A stretch of 64,000 nucleotides of DNA from Clostridium thermobutyricum DSM 4928 (GTDB lineage Bacteria; Bacillota; Clostridia; Clostridiales; Clostridiaceae). The notes below the pieces were generated by a model. That model ran no database searches. It was not told the origin of the DNA and saw only the letters and a list, made by a program, of their open reading frames with translations. The position numbers and the translations under genes were made by a program. How positions within the stretch are numbered: position 1 is the first letter of the stretch; each line of letters starts with the position of its first letter. Location: the NCBI RefSeq assembly GCF_002050515.1, contig NZ_LTAY01000010.1:29110-93109 (forward strand), in the 5' to 3' direction. Shown one piece after another: positions 51,734-58,190 of the stretch.

Positions 51734-51762
51734 TTGACAATTAAACATTATATGTTTAATAT
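51734..51762 (+). promoter_or_regulatory. Rightward early promoter of the element
   Basis: TTGACA at 51734-51739, 17-bp spacer, TAATAT at 51757-51762. The spacer and part of the -10 are filled by a 21-bp palindrome. Confidence 0.8.
51740..51760. promoter_or_regulatory. Operator palindrome
   Basis: ATTAAACAT-TAT-ATGTTTAAT is a perfect inverted repeat with 9-bp arms between the -35 and -10 boxes. Binding here by the repressor or Cro-like protein would block the rightward promoter. Partly similar AAACAGTAAATGTT lies near 51703-51716. Confidence 0.75.
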
Positions 51763-51863
51763 AAAGTTATAACTTAACACTAAGTGATTAAAAAATACTA
51801 TTAATTCTAAAATATACAAATTTTTTTTATTAATTTAACAGAATATGATTAGGAGGAGTGCTT

Positions 51864-52064
51864 ATGAATTTAAATATAAAGATGACAAGAATAAAAAGGG
51901 GAATTAAACAAGAAGAATTAAGCAAAATGATTGGAGTTAGTAGAAGTAAATTATCTATGTTAGAAAATGGAAACTTTAGTAATTTAACATATCCATTAAT
52001 GTTTAAAATATCAAAAGCTTTAGGTGTTAGTGTTCAAGAGTTATTTTTTGATAAAGAAAATTAA
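51864..52064 (+). CDS. Cro-like XRE-family regulator
   Basis: This 66-aa protein is a single helix-turn-helix domain: MTRIKRGIKQEELSKMIGVS, then RSKLSMLENGNFSNLTYPLM and VSVQELFF. It is divergent from the repressor and first in the rightward operon, the place of Cro or an SaPI-type Stl antagonist. ATG 51864 follows AGGAGGAG by 6 nt. Confidence 0.85.
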   Translation: MNLNIKMTRIKRGIKQEELSKMIGVSRSKLSMLENGNFSNLTYPLMFKISKALGVSVQELFFDKEN

Positions 52065-52085
52065 GATTACGAGGAGAGAAGATAA

Positions 52086-52265
52086 ATGAATATACAAGAG
52101 AAAATATTAATTACACCAAAAGAAGCAAAGGGACTTTTAGGAATTGGAACAAATGCTATATATGATTTATGCAAAGATAAGAATTTTCCAAGTGTATATA
52201 TAGGAGGAAGAATTTATATAAATAAAGATAAATTGCAAGAATGGGCTGATAAAATGTGCAGCTAA
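52086..52265 (+). CDS. Excisionase-family helix-turn-helix protein
   Basis: This 59-aa protein, starting MNIQEKILITPKEAKGLLGI and containing NAIYDLCKDKNFPSVYIGGR, ILINKDKLQEW-like residues, is a winged-helix MerR/Xis-type DNA-binding module. It probably bends DNA at the attachment site for excision or acts as a regulator. GAGGAGAG lies 9 nt upstream. It sits 21 nt after the Cro-like gene. Confidence 0.8.
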   Translation: MNIQEKILITPKEAKGLLGIGTNAIYDLCKDKNFPSVYIGGRIYINKDKLQEWADKMCS

Positions 52266-52332
52266 AATGGACAAGCATTAGAATGAATAAAAATTATATT
52301 AAATAAAACTAATGATTAAAAGGAGAGTAAAA

Positions 52333-52434
52333 ATGAGTTTAAAACTATTTGAAAAATATATAAAGATATGTAAGGAATTAAATAAAAAACCAACGTTAAA
52401 AGGTGCTAATGAATTTAAAAATATATTTAGATAG
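52333..52434 (+). CDS. Possible 33-aa peptide
   Basis: A short ORF with a good AGGAGAG site 6 nt before the ATG, encoding a basic helical peptide (MSLKLFEKYIKICKELNKKP and a short tail). No family is known; it may be a real small element gene or noise. Confidence 0.4.
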   Translation: MSLKLFEKYIKICKELNKKPTLKGANEFKNIFR

Positions 52435-52461
52435 GAATTAACGAGTGAAGATAATATAAAA

Positions 52462-52498
52462 AAACACATTGGATAAGTTGCAGTCCCAATGTGTTTAA
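52462..52498 (+). terminator. Terminator-like hairpin in the early operon
   Basis: AAACACATTGG pairs with CCAATGTGTTT across a 13-nt loop, with AAATTT after it. A weak T-run makes attenuation possible. Confidence 0.55.
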
Positions 52499-52591
52499 AT
52501 TTAGAAATTTTTTAAATTTGAAATAGAGGAATAAACCTCTTTACATAATGTTATCTTCTTTCAATTAAAAAGTCAATATTATGATGATTTT

Positions 52592-52607
52592 AGGGCTTTG
52601 AAGTCCT
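52592..52607. other. Candidate Rep origin hairpin
   Basis: AGGGCT-TTGA-AGTCCT forms a compact 6-bp hairpin in the spacer about 75 nt upstream of the HUH Rep gene. Such hairpins often mark a nicking site for this Rep class, but no specific match supports it. Confidence 0.3.
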
Positions 52608-52680
52608 TGTAATAGGTATTAACTTAAGAACCATATTAAATAACTAATGAATAGAAAGAAAGGTAAGAGGTTAGAAAAGT

Positions 52681-53424
52681 ATGATATATAGAGAGAAAAA
52701 AATATATAGTGGAGATATGTTTGAGGCAGAAATATATCCAATAACTATATATGAAAGAAATCAAAGCAGAAGAAAAAAGAATAAGATAAGTTCTAAGGAG
52801 CAAAAGAATTTAAATGGGAAAAATGCAACTAAGAAGTTAATAAGATTAATAAATACCAATTTTACAAATAAAGACTTATTCGCTACTTATACATACGATA
52901 AAGAACACTTACCAAATTCATTAGAACAAGCTAAGAGAGATATAAAAAATCATATAAGAAGTATAAGAAGATACCTAAAGAAAAATAACTTGCCGGAGTT
53001 AAAATATATAGCAGTTATTGAGCATAAAGAAGGTAAACAAGCTATAAGAATACATCACCATATGGTATTGAGTGGTGATATAGATAGAGATACTTTAGAG
53101 AAACTATGGAAGAAAGGAAGGTGTAACACTCATAGGCTACAATCAAATGAATTTGGATATGAAGGGTTGGCAAGATATATAGCAAAAGACCCAAAAGGGG
53201 CTAAAAGGTGGATACCTTCAAGAAATTTAAAGAAACCTAAAATAAGTATAAATGATTTTAAATATAGTAAAAGAAAAGTGGAAAATATATCAAAGAGCCA
53301 AGGAGAGAGAGAGTTGTTTGAAAGTTTATATAAAGGATATATATTTAGAGATTATAAAGTTGAGGTAAATGACGTTATGGGAACAATATCAATTTATATA
53401 AAAATGCAAAAGATAAAAAAATGA
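52681..53424 (+). CDS. rep: HUH endonuclease replication initiator (Rep)
   Basis: This 247-aa protein carries the three motifs of rolling-circle replication initiators: motif 1 FATYTYDKEHLP, motif 2 IRIHHHMVLSG (metal-binding His pair at H125/H127), and motif 3 GLARYIAKDPKG with nucleophile Tyr166 and Lys169. The layout resembles Rep proteins of small ssDNA phages (VP4 type) and of some Gram-positive mobile elements. It would nick its origin and start replication of the excised element. Most well-studied satellites use a helicase-primase, so this replication mode is notable. Confidence 0.8.
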   Translation: MIYREKKIYSGDMFEAEIYPITIYERNQSRRKKNKISSKEQKNLNGKNATKKLIRLINTNFTNKDLFATYTYDKEHLPNSLEQAKRDIKNHIRSIRRYLKKNNLPELKYIAVIEHKEGKQAIRIHHHMVLSGDIDRDTLEKLWKKGRCNTHRLQSNEFGYEGLARYIAKDPKGAKRWIPSRNLKKPKISINDFKYSKRKVENISKSQGERELFESLYKGYIFRDYKVEVNDVMGTISIYIKMQKIKK

Positions 53425-53512
53425 ATTTAAGTTAAAAAAATAAATAGATTAATTATTATAAATGTAATATTCGGTTGGATATATCTTTGATAATTAGAGG
53501 AGGAATTTAAAA

Positions 53513-53629
53513 ATGAACAATAATATTGAAAATTTAGATAAGGGAATTGAATTACTAAAATTACTTAAAGAATTAGAAAAATATAGTCCTGAAAGTATAA
53601 AAAAAATACTCAAATTACTTAAACAATAA
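53513..53629 (+). CDS. Small protein, duplicated module copy 1 (38 aa)
   Basis: MNNNIENLDKGIELLKLLKE and a LKLLKQ end form an amphipathic helix of 38 aa. GAGGAGG lies 9 nt upstream. It is a tandem relative of the 46-aa ORF that follows. Function is unknown. Confidence 0.55.
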   Translation: MNNNIENLDKGIELLKLLKELEKYSPESIKKILKLLKQ

Positions 53630-53743
53630 AAATTAGATAGGTTAATTATATGACTAAAGATGAAGTTAAAAATTAGTGTATATCTTAAAGTAATACTATA
53701 TTTAGTTGGATATACCTTTGATAATTAGAGGAGGAATTTAAAA

Positions 53744-53884
53744 ATGAACAATAGTATTAAAAATTTAGACAAGGAAAGTGAAAAAATAATATTAGATATG
53801 AAATATTTAAAAGATAATAATCCAAAAGAATTTAATAAAATAAAATCTTTTGTAATAGAGCAATACAATAAAAAATTGAAATAG
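53744..53884 (+). CDS. Small protein, duplicated module copy 2 (46 aa)
   Basis: MNNSIKNLDKESEKIILDMK and a basic tail, 46 aa. The leader and ribosome site match copy 1 almost base for base, but the C-terminal half differs. It is directly followed by the sigma-like gene. Confidence 0.55.
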   Translation: MNNSIKNLDKESEKIILDMKYLKDNNPKEFNKIKSFVIEQYNKKLK

Positions 53885-53893
53885 GTGTATTAT

Positions 53894-54421
53894 ATGACTA
53901 AAGATGAAGTTAAAAATATAGAGAAAAAAATTAAGGCTTATTTTAAAAATAGTAATGTAATAGATTATAAGAAAAGAATAGAGAAGTTAAAACGAGATAT
54001 AGAAAAAATAGATAGAAAGATAGTTAACCTTGACTTTAATTTTGAAGAAGAGGGGTTTGAGAGAAAATTTTCAGAAGTTAAAAATACAAATATTTATGGT
54101 AGCAAAGTAGAAAGAGAAATGATAAAGAAAATAGATGAACTAGAAGGATATAAGAAGTATTTTAAAATAAGAATTATTGAGTTTGAGAGTTTAATAACAA
54201 AAATAGAATTAGAAAATACAATTATAGAAAATATATTATCTAGGTTATCAGATATGGAAATAAGTATAGTTAAATTAAAGTATAAAAAGGGTAAATCTAA
54301 TAGATTTATAGCGATTGAGTTATATTTAACAGAACCTACACTTTGTAGAAAAATAAAGAATATTTTAAGTAAAATAAATGAGGAGTATAAAGAATATGAC
54401 AAGAATGACAATAAAGTATGA
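53894..54421 (+). CDS. Sigma-like (ArpU/RinA-type) phage regulator
   Basis: This 175-aa protein has a long charged coiled coil (about 1-115) and a C-terminal region-4-like helix-turn-helix: LSDMEISIVKLKYKKGKSNR, FIAIELYLTEPTLCRKIKNI. Such proteins drive late or packaging transcription in Gram-positive phages. ATG 53894 (MTKDEVKN) is chosen with AGGTG 7 nt upstream. It would activate the capsid operon, which is inference. Confidence 0.72.
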   Translation: MTKDEVKNIEKKIKAYFKNSNVIDYKKRIEKLKRDIEKIDRKIVNLDFNFEEEGFERKFSEVKNTNIYGSKVEREMIKKIDELEGYKKYFKIRIIEFESLITKIELENTIIENILSRLSDMEISIVKLKYKKGKSNRFIAIELYLTEPTLCRKIKNILSKINEEYKEYDKNDNKV

Positions 54422-54548
54422 TAACTTTGAAGAAGTAGAAACTATTATATGTATATTACAAGATAAAGTTGAAATAAAAAAGATAAGCAAGGAATATGAA
54501 AAAGGTAAACATAAAAAGGTTTACATTGATGTAGTGAAATCTATTTGA
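54396..54548 (+). CDS. Small protein overlapping the sigma-like gene (50 aa)
   Basis: MTRMTIKYDNFEEVETIICI, LQDKVEIKKI and a VYIDVVKSI end. The ATG overlaps the preceding gene by 26 nt, with GAGGAG upstream. The composition looks like a beta-alpha phage protein of unknown role. Confidence 0.5.
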   Translation: MTRMTIKYDNFEEVETIICILQDKVEIKKISKEYEKGKHKKVYIDVVKSI

Positions 54549-54634
54549 ATAAGAAAAAAAGATATGATATAATAAATAAAAATGAATAAATAAAGTAAGT
54601 ACCCTATTATAGAAATATAATGGACGGCATATAA

Positions 54635-54692
54635 GCCACGGGAAACAATTAATTAGTGTAAATACTAATATTGTTTCCTGTGGCTTTTTTTA
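54635..54692 (+). terminator. Strong terminator before the capsid operon
   Basis: A 15-bp GC-rich stem (GCCACGGGAAACAAT and its complement, one G-U) with an inner TTAGT/ACTAA pairing is followed by T7. It separates early and capsid genes; the sigma-like protein could act at a promoter just after or before it. Confidence 0.88.
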
Positions 54693-54710
54693 TTATTAGG
54701 AGGTTTTTAA

Positions 54711-54851
54711 GTGAATGATAAAGCAAAAGAAAAAAGAAAAGAGTATTACAGAAAATGGCGTAAAAAAAATAAAGAAAAAATAAGGAAATATAATTCTAAT
54801 TATTGGGAACGCAAAGCAATTAAAGAAAATAGAGATAAAAAAGGAGAATAA
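54711..54851 (+). CDS. Small basic protein upstream of the capsid gene (46 aa)
   Basis: A very basic 46-aa protein (VNDKAKEKRKEYYRKWRKKN and KEKIRKYNSNYWERKA) translated from GTG after AGGAGG. The Tyr-Arg-Lys-Trp pattern is like the N-terminal part of some phage HNH or DNA-binding proteins, but no HNH motif is present. It ends 3 nt before the capsid gene, so the two are coupled. Confidence 0.55.
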   Translation: MNDKAKEKRKEYYRKWRKKNKEKIRKYNSNYWERKAIKENRDKKGE

Positions 54852-54854
54852 AGA

Positions 54855-56081
54855 ATGAAAAGAAAAATTTTAAGAGAAGAAATAGTAGAATTAACTTCAG
54901 AGTTAAGAGGTTTTGTAGATAATAAAGAGGTAGAAAAAGCAAAAGAAATAAGAGAAAAAATAATTAAGAAAAAAGAAGAATTAAGGAGAGAAGAAGAAAT
55001 AGCAGAGATAGAAAAACAAAAATTAATAGCACAAGCAAGGGGAGTAAAATTAGAAGAGGGAAGAATGTTAAATACTGATAGTATTAAACTTATAGAAAAA
55101 AGACAGAGTTTTTATGATAATGTAATAAAAAGAAATGAGAATACAAAAAGATTAAGTATAGGAAAATATGTAAAAGGAATGTTAATGGGGGATTGGGACG
55201 GAGCAAAAGATGAGATGATTGCATATAGGTCATTAAATACGACAACTGGTGCTACGATTATACCTAATACGTTATCAGCTAATATAATTGATTTAGCCAG
55301 ACCTAAAATGGCTTTAGGCGATATACCTATAATACCAATGGATACAAATAATATTACTATAGCAAAGATAAAAGAAGACCCAAAGTTTGGATTTAAGGCA
55401 GAATTACAGAGTGTAGAAAGTAGTGCAATGACATTTGAGCCGATAGAATTAAAATCAAAAATGGTATATGGATTAATGCAAATATCTTTAGAATTATTAG
55501 AGAGTGCACAAAATATAGATAGTATTATTCAAGAAGCAATGTCAAATGCTATAGCACAGGCTATAGATGAAAAAGGGTTATATGGGAAAGGGGTTCAAGG
55601 AAATTTAACTACAGTAGATTTAGGAGATGAACAAAAAGTTATAACAAATGAACCAAAAGGAATATTAACATATGATACTATAAATACAATAGAAAGTGAT
55701 AATATAAATAGTACTAAGTATGTATCATTTATAAAAGGAATAGGGGAGATAACTAAAGCAAATGGAACACCAAATATAATAACATATAATAGTAATATAG
55801 ATACAGAAATTAGCTTATTAACTGATTCAACTGGACAACCCTTAAATGCTCCGAAAAAAATGGAAACAATGAATTATGTAATTAGTAATAATATTCAAGA
55901 TAATCAAGCATTAATATATGATAGTAATGCTATTGTTATGGGTATACAAAATAGAATACTGTTAGAGGTGTCTAGAGATAAAGGGTTTAGTGATGGTTCA
56001 GTGTGGTTTAGAGCCTATGCAATGGTTGACTTTGCAGTATTAAAACCTAAGCATATAACAAAAATAACTTATAAAGAATAA
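54855..56081 (+). CDS. HK97-fold major capsid protein
   Basis: This 408-aa protein has the hallmarks of HK97-family capsids: an N-terminal charged coiled-coil scaffold (delta) domain of about 100 residues, then LNTTTGATIIPNTLSANIID (about 130-150) and QISLELLESAQNIDSIIQEA (about 215-235). It continues with AQAIDEKGLYGKG and a C-terminal FRAYAMVDFAVLKPKHI. HK97-type capsids are usually made with a portal and prohead protease, yet neither is encoded here. It may be processed by a helper phage protease, remodel helper capsids, or be a relic. GGAGAATAAAG precedes the ATG. Confidence 0.85.
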   Translation: MKRKILREEIVELTSELRGFVDNKEVEKAKEIREKIIKKKEELRREEEIAEIEKQKLIAQARGVKLEEGRMLNTDSIKLIEKRQSFYDNVIKRNENTKRLSIGKYVKGMLMGDWDGAKDEMIAYRSLNTTTGATIIPNTLSANIIDLARPKMALGDIPIIPMDTNNITIAKIKEDPKFGFKAELQSVESSAMTFEPIELKSKMVYGLMQISLELLESAQNIDSIIQEAMSNAIAQAIDEKGLYGKGVQGNLTTVDLGDEQKVITNEPKGILTYDTINTIESDNINSTKYVSFIKGIGEITKANGTPNIITYNSNIDTEISLLTDSTGQPLNAPKKMETMNYVISNNIQDNQALIYDSNAIVMGIQNRILLEVSRDKGFSDGSVWFRAYAMVDFAVLKPKHITKITYKE

Positions 56082-56104
56082 TCAATTATTAAATATAGAA
56101 ATTA

Positions 56105-56138
56105 AGAGAGCTTTTATTACAAAGGCTCTTTTATTTTT
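56105..56138 (+). terminator. Terminator of the capsid gene
   Basis: AGAGCTTTT pairs with AAAGGCTCT (one G-U) and is followed by TTTTATTTTTTT. Confidence 0.8.
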
Positions 56139-56149
56139 TTATATGTTGG

Positions 56150-56256
56150 GTTTATAGTGGGGGGTACAAAAAGTTTTTTTTTAAGCGAAAACGTCGCAGT
56201 GTTTAAGTTTCCACAATATTTTTTGCATTTTTTTAGGGTAGGGGGGGCTATTTTTA
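56150..56256. other. G-rich cos-like packaging region (candidate)
   Basis: Non-coding stretch with G6 at 56158-56164, GTACAAAAAG, a GCGA-AAACG-TCGC inverted repeat at about 56185-56197 and G7 at 56241-56247, in an otherwise AT-rich setting. Similar G-rich, A/T-run sequences occur between the HNH and small terminase genes of HK97-like phages, where cos sites lie. It could let a helper terminase cut and package the element. This is an inference from pattern only. Confidence 0.4.
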
Positions 56257-56602
56257 TTATAAATCTTAGTTATTTATTTTAAATTAAGCATATATGTATT
56301 AAAAAATTTTTTATTGGTAATAATTGAAATTAATAAGGTAGATACTAAATAAAATTATAAAAAGTATCAGAAGCTGCTATTTAAATATTTTATTAAAATA
56401 ATTAAATAGCAAATACTTATAATATGAATACATTATAAGTATATATAATTTTTTTTTTGAATATATACATTATATTTGAAATATAATAAAATAAGATAAA
56501 AAATTATAAATAAAAAAATAAAAGTTAAGCTTGTTAAAAATTGTAAAAAACATTATAATTAAATTAACTAATTATTATAGTTAGTTTTAGGAGGGAATGT
56601 AA
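56257..56602. other. AT-rich spacer with a perfect inverted repeat
   Basis: No gene seen. An 11-bp inverted repeat, ATACTTATAAT and ATTATAAGTAT with an 8-nt loop, lies at 56413-56442. It may be an operator for the downstream toxin module or a terminator without a strong T-run. Confidence 0.5.
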
Positions 56603-56764
56603 ATGAGGGAATATAGGAGAAATAAGAAAAGTATTTTAAAAAAAATTCTTATGGAAAAAGTTCCTGTTGATACAAAAGGTAGAGTAATGACAACTGTTGA
56701 TGATGAGTGGAGACAGGAAAGTGAATGGGACACATTTTTTTATGAACTAAAACCTAAAAGATAA
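56603..56764 (+). CDS. Small protein upstream of the MazF-like toxin (possible antitoxin)
   Basis: This 53-aa protein (MREYRRNKKSILKKILMEKV, basic, then an acidic W-rich DDEWRQESEWDTFFYELKP tail) lies 28 nt before a PemK/MazF-like gene. A basic DNA-binding-like N-terminus and acidic C-terminus are the usual antitoxin layout, though no MazE motif is recognised. A GGAGGG site precedes the ATG. Confidence 0.5.
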   Translation: MREYRRNKKSILKKILMEKVPVDTKGRVMTTVDDEWRQESEWDTFFYELKPKR

Positions 56765-56792
56765 GAGGTGTAACTATAAAGGGGGAGAGAGA

Positions 56793-57149
56793 ATGAGTAC
56801 GGATAAAAATCAACATCCAAACCGAGGGGAAGTATGGTTTGTAGAATTTCCGAGAGAAGAAGATAATAGAATAATTGATAATAGACCAGTAATTGTATTA
56901 GAAGATTCAGATGATGAATTAGAGGTATTGTCAGTAAAAGTTACTAAACATAAACCAAGAGATGAATGGGACTATAACATTGTATATTGGCAAGAGGCTT
57001 CTTTAAAATTTGAGTCTACAGCTAGAATATCTAAATCATTATATTTAAAAGAAGATAGTTTTTTATTTAAAATAGGAGATTTAAGAAAAGAAGATTTAAG
57101 CAAAATTGATAATTTATTCGATAAGTATACAGAGAATCTCTACAAATAA
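56793..57149 (+). CDS. PemK/MazF-family toxin-like protein
   Basis: This 118-aa protein has the MazF/PemK beta-barrel pattern: HPNRGEVWFVEFPREEDNRI near residue 7, NRPVIVLEDSDDELEVLSVK near 31, and FESTARISKSLYLKEDSFL near 76. MazF enzymes are ribosome-independent mRNA endonucleases. GEVW and the RP motif are conserved. A GGGGGAGAG site precedes the ATG. It may stabilise the element or act in phage defence. A terminator follows at 57168. Confidence 0.78.
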   Translation: MSTDKNQHPNRGEVWFVEFPREEDNRIIDNRPVIVLEDSDDELEVLSVKVTKHKPRDEWDYNIVYWQEASLKFESTARISKSLYLKEDSFLFKIGDLRKEDLSKIDNLFDKYTENLYK

Positions 57150-57167
57150 AAGTACATTTTATTAAAG

Positions 57168-57203
57168 AAAGCATTAACAAGTTAAACTGTTAATGCTTTT
57201 AAT
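57168..57203 (+). terminator. Terminator of the toxin gene
   Basis: AAAGCATTAACA pairs with TGTTAATGCTTT and is followed by TTAATT; the T-run is modest. Confidence 0.75.
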
Positions 57204-57258
57204 TATTAATATAGTATATAAGTATAGTTTTTTATAATTTAATGTTTTAATAAGAGTT

Positions 57259-57283
57259 TTACCCCTTTTTTTACCCCTTATAG
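57259..57283 (+). repeat. 25-bp direct repeat, right copy
   Basis: Identical to 49651-49675, in the same orientation, 95 nt inside the right attachment site. It carries two TTTACCCC octamers, as expected for arm-type integrase sites. Confidence 0.75.
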
Positions 57284-57378
57284 AATAAAAAAGTTTAATT
57301 GAAAATAATTAAATATAACTAATAAATGGCTATATAACAGGGGGTGTGTGTTATATAAAAAATAATAAAAAAATATCT

Positions 57379-57422
57379 TTCGTTTCCACAGGTCGCGAGT
57401 TCGAATCTTGCTAGGTGCACCA
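57379..57422 (+). repeat. attR: second 3' half of tRNA-Arg
   Basis: The sequence from TTTCG of the anticodon loop to the CCA end resembles 49574-49617, including TCCACAGGTCG and GAGTTCGAATCT. Differences fall in the T stem and acceptor (GCGAG/CTTGC and TAGGTGC). TAGGTGC can still pair with GCATCTA, so this is probably the original tRNA 3' end displaced by integration. Confidence 0.85.
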
Positions 57423-57578
57423 ATTTAAAGGGTTAAGAAGAATCTTAGCTCTTATTTTTTTGCTAAATTGTGCAATAGGTGTGCAATAGAAAATAAAACT
57501 TAAAAAAATCCTCTTCTGTTTACTTTAATAAATTAAAATAATAAAGTGAATTTACATAAAAAAACTAGAGTAATAAAA

Positions 57579-57768
57579 TTACTCTAGTTTAAATAAATAA
57601 TCTATTTTATCCATAGATTTGTCTTTAGTAGCTTTCATTACATGATTATAAATATTTAATGTGGTAGATATATAACTATGACCTAAAATTGATTGTACTG
57701 TTTTAGGAGCTATTCCATTTTCAAATAATTTAGTTTCGAAAATATGTCTTAAATCATGTATACAAATT
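57579..57768 (-). pseudogene. Truncated tyrosine integrase remnant
   Basis: The minus strand encodes only the C-terminal catalytic part: HDLRHIFETKLFENGIAPKT, then VQSILGHSYISTTLNIYNHV and a KLE end. It includes the HxxR box, the LGH His and the Tyr nucleophile. In-frame stops lie directly upstream and the N-terminal ~330 residues are gone. It is about 40% similar by eye to the C-terminus of the intact integrase and sits next to attR in the same orientation. It is the trace of an older element in the same tRNA. TGTGCAATAGGTGTGCAATAG-like repeats at 57468-57489 may be its arm sites. Confidence 0.85.
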
Positions 57769-57897
57769 TATTTTAGATTATATTTTTTCATTCAGATAAT
57801 TAATTCCAAGATGTGAGAGTTTTAAGACCTTAATCTATATTATACAATTAGTATTAAAATTGATAAGGAAGATATAACATAAGAACTAATAAAAATA
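57769..57897. other. Spacer in the decayed region
   Basis: AT-rich, with several stops in all frames; probably remains of the lost integrase upstream part, but no recognisable protein segment. Confidence 0.4.
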
Positions 57898-58098
57898 ATG
57901 CTTATTGGTAACTGTGATATTTAATACACATGTTCTGATTTTATAGATATTAATTTTAATGGCAATTTTATTGCATTAAGTATAGAGTATTTAGTTGGTT
58001 GGATTAATAATAAACCAACAAGTGATTATAAGGTTGATATAGATAATTTAATAAAATACAGAAATCAATTATATAAATTTACGGAAGTTACTATTTAG
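57898..58098 (+). pseudogene. Possible broken small gene (in-frame stop)
   Basis: An ATG reading MLIGNCDI is cut by TAA at 57922, after which the same frame stays open for 57 codons (YTCSDFIDINFNGNFIALSI, then EYLVGWINNKPTSDYKVDID, LIKYRNQLYKFTEVTI). No ribosome site is clear. A terminator follows at 58144. Either a nonsense-inactivated gene or chance. Confidence 0.35.
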
Positions 58099-58143
58099 GA
58101 TAAATTTATATGATTTCTGATGACTTATTATATTATTAATTGT

Positions 58144-58190
58144 AAAAAGAATTAGAACCTATTTTGTTTAGGTTCTAATTCTTTTTATTT
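58144..58190. terminator. Bidirectional terminator
   Basis: A 17-bp perfect stem (AAAAAGAATTAGAACCT and its complement) is flanked by A and T runs and overlaps the stop of the minus gene. Confidence 0.85.

Larger units (their letters stand above)
53474..53917 (+). repeat. Diverged tandem duplication of a small gene module
   Basis: Two copies, from 53474 and 53705, share an upstream GTTGGATATA block, the same AGAGGAGGAATTTAAAAATG start region and a small ORF starting MNN(N/S)I. A copy of MTKDEVKN follows each, cut short by a stop in the first and forming the start of the sigma-like gene in the second. Confidence 0.8.
49618..57422. mobile_element. Phage-satellite-like integrated element in tRNA-Arg
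   Basis: About 7.8 kb bounded by the tRNA-Arg(TCG) 3' end and a second copy of that sequence. Gene order is int and repressor on the minus strand. On the plus strand are Cro-like, excisionase-like, HUH Rep, small ORFs, a sigma-like regulator, a lone HK97-type capsid gene, a cos-like G-rich site and a MazF-like toxin. Divergent control plus integrase and replication initiator are typical of phage-inducible chromosomal islands. No terminase, portal, protease, tail, holin or lysin gene is present, so it cannot be a complete phage. The capsid gene alone is unusual. Confidence 0.8.

Noticed and set aside
53474..53917. Tandem repeat as a CRISPR array
   Set aside because: Only two diverged copies 231 bp apart, containing ribosome sites and ORFs; no short regular repeat-spacer pattern is present anywhere in the window.
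49651..57283. 25-bp direct repeats as insertion sequence ends
   Set aside because: They are direct, not inverted, no transposase lies between them, and tRNA-derived att sites lie outside them, which fits integrase arm sites.
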